Positions 59,040-64,000 of a stretch of DNA of 64,000 bases are shown one piece after another. The position numbers and the translations under genes were made by a program. The number at the start of each line of letters is the position of its first letter. The first letter of the stretch is position 1. Source of the stretch: Ailurus styani (lineage: Eukaryota > Chordata > Mammalia > Carnivora > Ailuridae). The notes below the pieces were generated by a model, which was not told where the DNA came from, did no database searches, and worked only from the letters and a program-made list of their open reading frames with translations. The stretch covers positions 8,114,519 to 8,178,518 of the forward strand of contig LNAC01000032.1 of the NCBI GenBank assembly GCA_002007465.1. The letters run 5' to 3'.

Positions 59040-59192
59040 TATTTATTTATTTAGAGAGAGCAGGAGCAGTGGGGGAGTAATGGGTAGAGGGAGAAGGACA
59101 GAGAATCTTAGGCAGGCTCTGTGCTAAGCATGGCACTTGATCTCACAACCCAAGAGTTGGAGGCTTAACGGACTGAGCCACCCCGGCACCCG
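59040..59192 (-). mobile_element. CAN-SINE, old diverged copy
   Basis: Minus-strand GGGTGCCGGGGTGGCTCAGT head and (AAAT)n tail. The middle carries deletions. Target-site duplication is unclear (TGTAATG versus TGTAATT). Confidence 0.85.
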
Positions 59193-60601
59193 TGTAATTT
59201 ATTGATGGTGAAATATCCTTGCTTTGCATTCATATGTAGGTCAGCCAAAAACTACCTCAAAAACCACCTTCATTCTTAGATTCTTCTATTAGATATTCAT
59301 CATTGGCGCAAAAGTTCAAGACTTAGGGCCCTTTTTCTTTTAAATTAAGCCTGATATTCATTTAATAAAAGGTTCTCTAAATTTGGTGATAAACCAGCCT
59401 GTCATATACTAACTAAATGTGTCTTATATTTCTCTGATACTTAAGTGCTATTTTTTTTTTAAGTGCTATTTTTATTGAGCTTTGGTAATGTAACTTTAAT
59501 CTTAAACGAATCATTTTATATTTCTGAACCTTTGCTAAATGGCAAGCATTTTTAATACTATATAGTTAAGTATATTGCACATTTTAAATGGATTAGCAGT
59601 GTTTTAGAATAAATTCAGTGTATCAGCAATACAAGGTTTGTTCTAGAACAAATTCAATTAGCTTTATTAAATTAGGGATTTTAAAAATGCTTAAATGAAA
59701 ACAGTTGAAGGTTAGTTTTATTAGTTAAAAGGGACATTTGGATTAGAATGGTGAACAAGTCCTTGTTTCTGAAACACGTAAGTGAGCTTTCTTTCCCTTT
59801 CACTGTTGTTTACCTTTCTTTACCACAGGGAAGGAAGTGCTTGCAGTGTAACAAATTAAGAAGAAATTATATTTTGCTTAATAGGTAACTGGATGGTTAA
59901 TAGTTAATTAGGTACAAAAGAAAATTGAGAAAACTTGATTCCTCTCTTATTAGAAATGAGGAATTTGAGAGAAATCAGTACAACGTGCATTAATTAAAGC
60001 ATTCAGCATTTTGGTAATAATCCTCTTTATTTATATATAAGTATTTCTTAGGAAGCGAAATCTATTTATGAGACTTTGTATTTTACTTAATATCTCTTGT
60101 TCAGGTGAACAGTTTTTTTTCTTTGATTTTTATAGAAATCTGCATTTATTTTTTAAAATTTTCAAGATAATCTTCTCTTGGTGTGAAGGCACATATTTCA
60201 TTTGGTAAATGTAATATTATATTTTACATTATTATTTGTTATTCATTAGAAATATTGTCATTGTAAATTATTATAAATGTAAATATTACATTGGGTAAAA
60301 TGACATTCCTTCAATGCAAACTCAATTCAAAGAATAATACAAGACAAAATCTAATGAAAAGACAGAGAATTTTCTTAGCATAGAGGTACACAGTCACACA
60401 GTTACACAGTCACATCATAAGAATGAAAACACTTGATTATTGCTGTTAGAGTGAATAGATGGTGTTCTCTAACATTTTTCTTTTGCATTTTAGCTAAGAA
60501 TTATATTAATTTAAATGAAAATAAAGTAAATGGCGAGAAGGAAAATTGCTATGGTTAATCATAGGCATGTGCCTAATCAGTGCGCTAATGATTTGGGTTT
60601 C
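59193..60601. other. Repeat-poor AT-rich DNA
   Basis: No gene recognised. AAGTGCTATTTTT occurs twice at 59,442-59,475 as a small direct duplication. Short imperfect ACACAGTCACA repeats lie at 60,388-60,415. Confidence 0.5.
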
Positions 60602-60801
60602 TTTTATTTTTTTCTTTTCTTTTTTTTTCCTTTTTTTGGGGGGGGGGCTTGGAGAAGGGGCAGAAGGCAAGGGAGAGAGCATCTTAAGCAGGCTCCACAC
60701 CCAGCACAAAGCTGGTATTTGATCTCAGGACCCTGAGATCATGACGTGAGCCAAAATCAAAAGAGTTGTATGCTTAACCTACTGAGCCACCCAAGAGTCC
60801 C
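60602..60801 (-). mobile_element. CAN-SINE, old diverged copy
   Basis: Minus-strand GGGACTCTTGGGTGGCTCAG head. Most of the CT-rich part is replaced by a G10 and T-rich stretch (60,601-60,647). Target-site duplication about AATGATTTGGGTTTCT/AAATGATTTGATTTCT. Confidence 0.85.
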
Positions 60802-61224
60802 CCAAATGATTTGATTTCTATGCAGTTCAGAGCTTATCAAAATGAGACTTCCAAAGAACAATTTGGCCCTTATTTTGCATTTGATCACTGGTTATTTCAG
60901 TGAGTTCTCCCAGGTGATTTTGCTGGCTCGTTACATCAGTGACACCCCAGAGCACACTGGCCTGATAAAGGGTGCTCTTACAGATTATTCTGCTGTGGAA
61001 GGAATCACATTCTTGAGTTTTAAGTTTTGTTTATCTAATAGGTAGTAATAGAACTTCCTCCACAGAGACAGTTAGGAATCCTGAAAGCCCAAGTGTACCT
61101 TATGGTATGGGCATCATCTTTGATTGAAGGCCTGTAATGATTTTTGCTCTCCTTCATGGAAAACACAACTCAGGCAGCCACTGCATTTTTCTGCTTTTGT
61201 TCTCATTTTAACAAGTCTCACAAT
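60802..61224. other. Unique DNA
   Basis: A 67-codon open frame at 60,842-61,045 (plus) is not recognisable as a family. Nothing else seen. Confidence 0.45.
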
Positions 61225-61460
61225 CATCACAGTATTTATTGAGCGCTTTAGTCCATATCAGGCGTTCTTTGAGTTTTTACGTGGTGTGTGTTATTGAATC
61301 CTCACCATCGCCTTGTATGATAGGTGATACGATTATCTGCATTTTGCAGATAAGGAAGCTCAGGCCCAGAGAGACTGAATAAATCCTGTGAACACCTAGA
61401 CCAACAGGTAGCAGAAAAAGGATACGAACCCAATAGGTGAGGGCCCAGAGCCCTGGGGCA
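61225..61460 (-). mobile_element. MIR SINE remnant, nearly complete
   Basis: ATTTATTGAGCGCTTTAGTC, GAATCCTCACCATCGCCTTG, TGCATTTTGCAGATAAGGAA and GCTCAGGCCCAGAGAGACTG are reversed MIR in order. Confidence 0.88.
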
Positions 61461-61834
61461 AGCACCATTGTGTCACCCAAACTTTCCTATCAGCCCCTAA
61501 AATAAGAAGGGACATATTTTATTTGAGAGCAAAAATTCATTGTAATTAATGTGAGTAAACACTTCAATGATGGAGCATCTTTGTTATCTCTGACTAGCAT
61601 GTCAAAGGATTAACTTGGCCGTGGATCACAGATGTAGAATGGGGAACACTGGTTTTCAAAGTGGAGGAAGACGGGGGAGGTTCCTGCAGCTGTAGCAATT
61701 CTATCAACCTCGAAAATCAAAGGTTTTCTTTCTTCTGGTTGGAATTCTTTGGTTTCCTTCTTCCTTAATTAGCTTTCTAAGCAGTAATAGCAACTGCCTT
61801 CAACCATCTACAATTTGCAGGCATTTGCAGGTTA

Positions 61835-62020
61835 CTGTTGTGAGCTGTGGTGGAGAGGGCCTGGGGCTCTAAGATTATGTCCTGGCCCCACACACTACCT
61901 GTGTTATCTTTACCATGCAACCTAGACACAGTTGTCTTATTCTCTTGATCAATAAAATGGTGACCTATCACAAAGGGATATTATAAGGATTGAAATGAAA
62001 TCATATATTTGAAAATGTTC
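61835..62020 (+). mobile_element. MIR-like remnant
   Basis: TATTCTCTTGATCAATAAAA, TGGTGACCTATCACAAAGGG, ATATTATAAGGATTGAAATG follow the MIR second half. Confidence 0.65.
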
Positions 62021-62699
62021 AAATATGTCATGTATGTACAGTTAATTTTATTTTAATGTTTAGTAGTTCTTTTAAAGTTGCAAATCTTATATTCATAAAA
62101 TAGTTCTTCATTCCAAATAATATCTCTGCCTAATAGAGCAGGCAGATGAAGATAGCTAGAATGGTTTTGAAATGAGGTAAAATATAAGGAATTTATTCAT
62201 TATTGATTTGAAGATACCTAATAGCATTTAGTATCTTCAAGTCATATTGAACTTAACCCAATATTATAGAGCTGTATTCATGTGCCATTAAGTAAACACT
62301 ATGTGTATTATATAAAAGTAAAAAATGTTAACTTTTGTTGCATGATAGTACATCATTCAGTATGATGCATATATGAACAAGGAAAAAGCAGAAGTAAGCA
62401 GGTTTTCCACTAATTTTTTTTTGAAATTGACAGAAACATGTTCCTCAGTTTAAACAAAATAACGTTTACGATTTTGATGAAAATTTCTGGCCAATTTTAC
62501 TAATATCCTCTATGAATATTCATGTCTGTGTGAACGGACTGACTTTATCAAAATAGTTGAATTGGTTATTTGTGTACAGTAGGCTTTCACAAAATACAGT
62601 GTGTAAGGAAGACTGAGTTTTATAGGAAATAAGTCAGAAAATGATTGATCTCCCTCTTGAATAGTCTTAAGATACAATAACATCTGCAAATCTCTAAGA
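62021..62699. other. AT-rich unique DNA
   Basis: No gene or repeat recognised. Confidence 0.5.
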
Positions 62700-62880
62700 A
62701 AAGTATTGCACTAAGCACTTTCATAAATATGTTCTCATTTAATCCTTTTAACAACCTCTTGCGGTAAATATCTCCATGTTACAGGTGTGGAAACTGTGGT
62801 TTCTCAAGGATGTCTTAGGAACACATAGCCATTAAAGCCAGAATGTGAAGATAGGTGATTAGGGACTTTGTAACTGAGAA
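62700..62880 (-). mobile_element. MIR SINE remnant
   Basis: CTAAGCACTTTCATAAATAT, TCATTTAATCCTTTTAACAA and CCATGTTACAGGTGTGGAAA follow reversed MIR. Confidence 0.8.
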
Positions 62881-63544
62881 CCACTATACTTTGTAGCACT
62901 GAGAACTCAGATTCTGCTCATATTGCTGGTAATTGTCAATAGCAGGTAGGCTAACCAGGCATTTTAAGGAACAGATGTTGGGGAGGCACACTTTAAACAA
63001 AATCACAGACTAGCCTGGGAGGTGGCCAGCAGTCATTAATGGGAAACTTTGAGGCTTTGGCTAGAACCCGAGTTCAATGCTCATGTGTAGAAATACTTTG
63101 GAGGCTCCTCTTCCCTTTGGATCAATCCATCAGAAATCAAATTACAACAAAGACCTTGTACTTTTTTACAAGTGGAGTACTGAATCAATGATTCCTTGTA
63201 ATATTCTGGTCTCTTTCAAGACTGGGAACAATTAAACAAGAAGACAAGTAAGCCAAATAAGACGTCCAAGAAACAGACCGTGCATTTGGGATAAATATTA
63301 TTGCATTTAGAGAATTAGGTGGTGAGATGTGAATCGTGTGTCCATAAGTCATTGGCCAAATGTTTTTTGAATGCTCTCAATGGCTGTCACTTTGGGTAGG
63401 GAATGGTGAACTCATAAGGAAAGAGCATCACCAGGGAGTTCAGAGGACCACATGTGTATTTCAGGCTTTGCCATTAATTACCTCTAGATCACTGGATGAC
63501 TCCCCTCTTATCTACAGAAGCAAAGTCACAAGGATTAAAAACAC
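62881..63544. other. Unique DNA
   Basis: No gene recognised. The 70-codon frame at 63,360-63,572 runs into the MIR that follows and is not convincing. Confidence 0.5.
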
Positions 63545-63790
63545 AGCTCTAGAGCCAGAGGGCCCATTTTAATGCCTGGCTTCCTTTACTTACTTGCTAC
63601 AGTGTGAACTTGGTAAATTTATTTAACTTCTTTGTGCCTGTGTTCTTGCATATAAAAAATAGAATAATGGTATCTGCATCATGAGATTGTTATGAAGATT
63701 CAGTGAGTTAACACATATACAGTGTTTAGAACAGTGTCTGAGATATAGTAACTGCTATAGAGATGATAATTGTTATTTATTGCTATTATT
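63545..63790 (+). mobile_element. MIR SINE remnant, nearly complete
   Basis: TAGAGCCAGAGGGCCCATTT, CTTACTTGCTACAGTGTGAA, GAGATTGTTATGAAGATTCA and TTAGAACAGTGTCTGAGATA follow the MIR consensus end to end on the plus strand. Confidence 0.88.
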
Positions 63791-64000
63791 ATCACTGCTA
63801 CTCTTACTCTCTTTGAGCCTTAGCTTCTTCTACTAGAAAATTGAAGAGTGAAATTAAATGATATGTAAAACATAATTTCATAGTTGTACACATTTGTTGG
63901 ACTTAGCATAAAACCTGTCTAACAATTTGTGTGTGTCTTATGAGTGCCAGTGTATGAAAATTAATACAGGCAGCAAGTCCTCTATGTTTTAGGGGGAAAG

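Noticed and set aside
5205..60801. tRNA genes at the heads of the CAN-SINEs
   Set aside because: The heads are tRNA-Lys-derived and keep box-like sequence, but none folds as a complete tRNA; they are SINE promoters, not tRNA genes.
1..64000. A new multi-gene biological system
   Set aside because: No intact genes, no operon-like layout and no non-repeat structure that would support one. The window is ordinary repeat-laden mammalian DNA with a few local oddities.

Overview
The window is nuclear DNA from a carnivoran mammal, most likely a mustelid-type caniform. The evidence is 26 copies of the carnivore tRNA-Lys-derived SINE (CAN-SINE/SINEC). Their heads read GCCTGGGTGGCTCAG, most have clean target-site duplications, and many belong to the young GGGTTAAAGCC..CGCATCGGGC type that I associate with mink and ferret relatives. 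There are also carnivore-type L1 fragments and older mammalian L2, MIR and MER5-like remnants. The sequence is AT-rich, and I found no intact protein-coding gene, tRNA, rRNA, CRISPR array or CpG island. The short open frames are chance frames or frames inside repeats. It reads as intergenic or deep intronic sequence.

Layout. 1-5,200 is mostly unique, with a MER5-like element (3,365-3,500), an L1 3' end and a MIR. 5,200-17,460 holds a young SINE at 5,205, several MIRs, and a SINE at 11,703 that carries a one-N gap with duplicated flanks. 17,460-34,850 is SINE-rich: an inverted pair at 19,801-20,276, a perfect 103-bp duplication around a second one-N gap at 22,699, a 61-bp tandem duplication at 31,311-31,432, a nested SINE/L1 pair at 33,655-33,985, an L2 and a fused SINE/L1 junction. 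35,090-35,637 looks like an old solitary LTR. 43,068-46,019 holds two SINEs and the largest element, a 5'-truncated L1 of about 2.1 kb on the minus strand with remnants of ORF2. 46,020-55,000 contains an L2, a short DNA transposon with inverted ends, a 300-bp GGAA microsatellite and long repeat-poor stretches. 55,000-64,000 has more SINEs, a candidate processed pseudogene of an unidentified gene (about 57,160-57,720, minus strand) split by a young SINE, and several MIRs.

No genes here work together as a system. The most informative signals are the unmerged-contig signature at both Ns, the candidate retropseudogene, the layered insertion history, and repeat-poor blocks that might hide conserved non-coding elements. 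I did not find a convincing new biological system.
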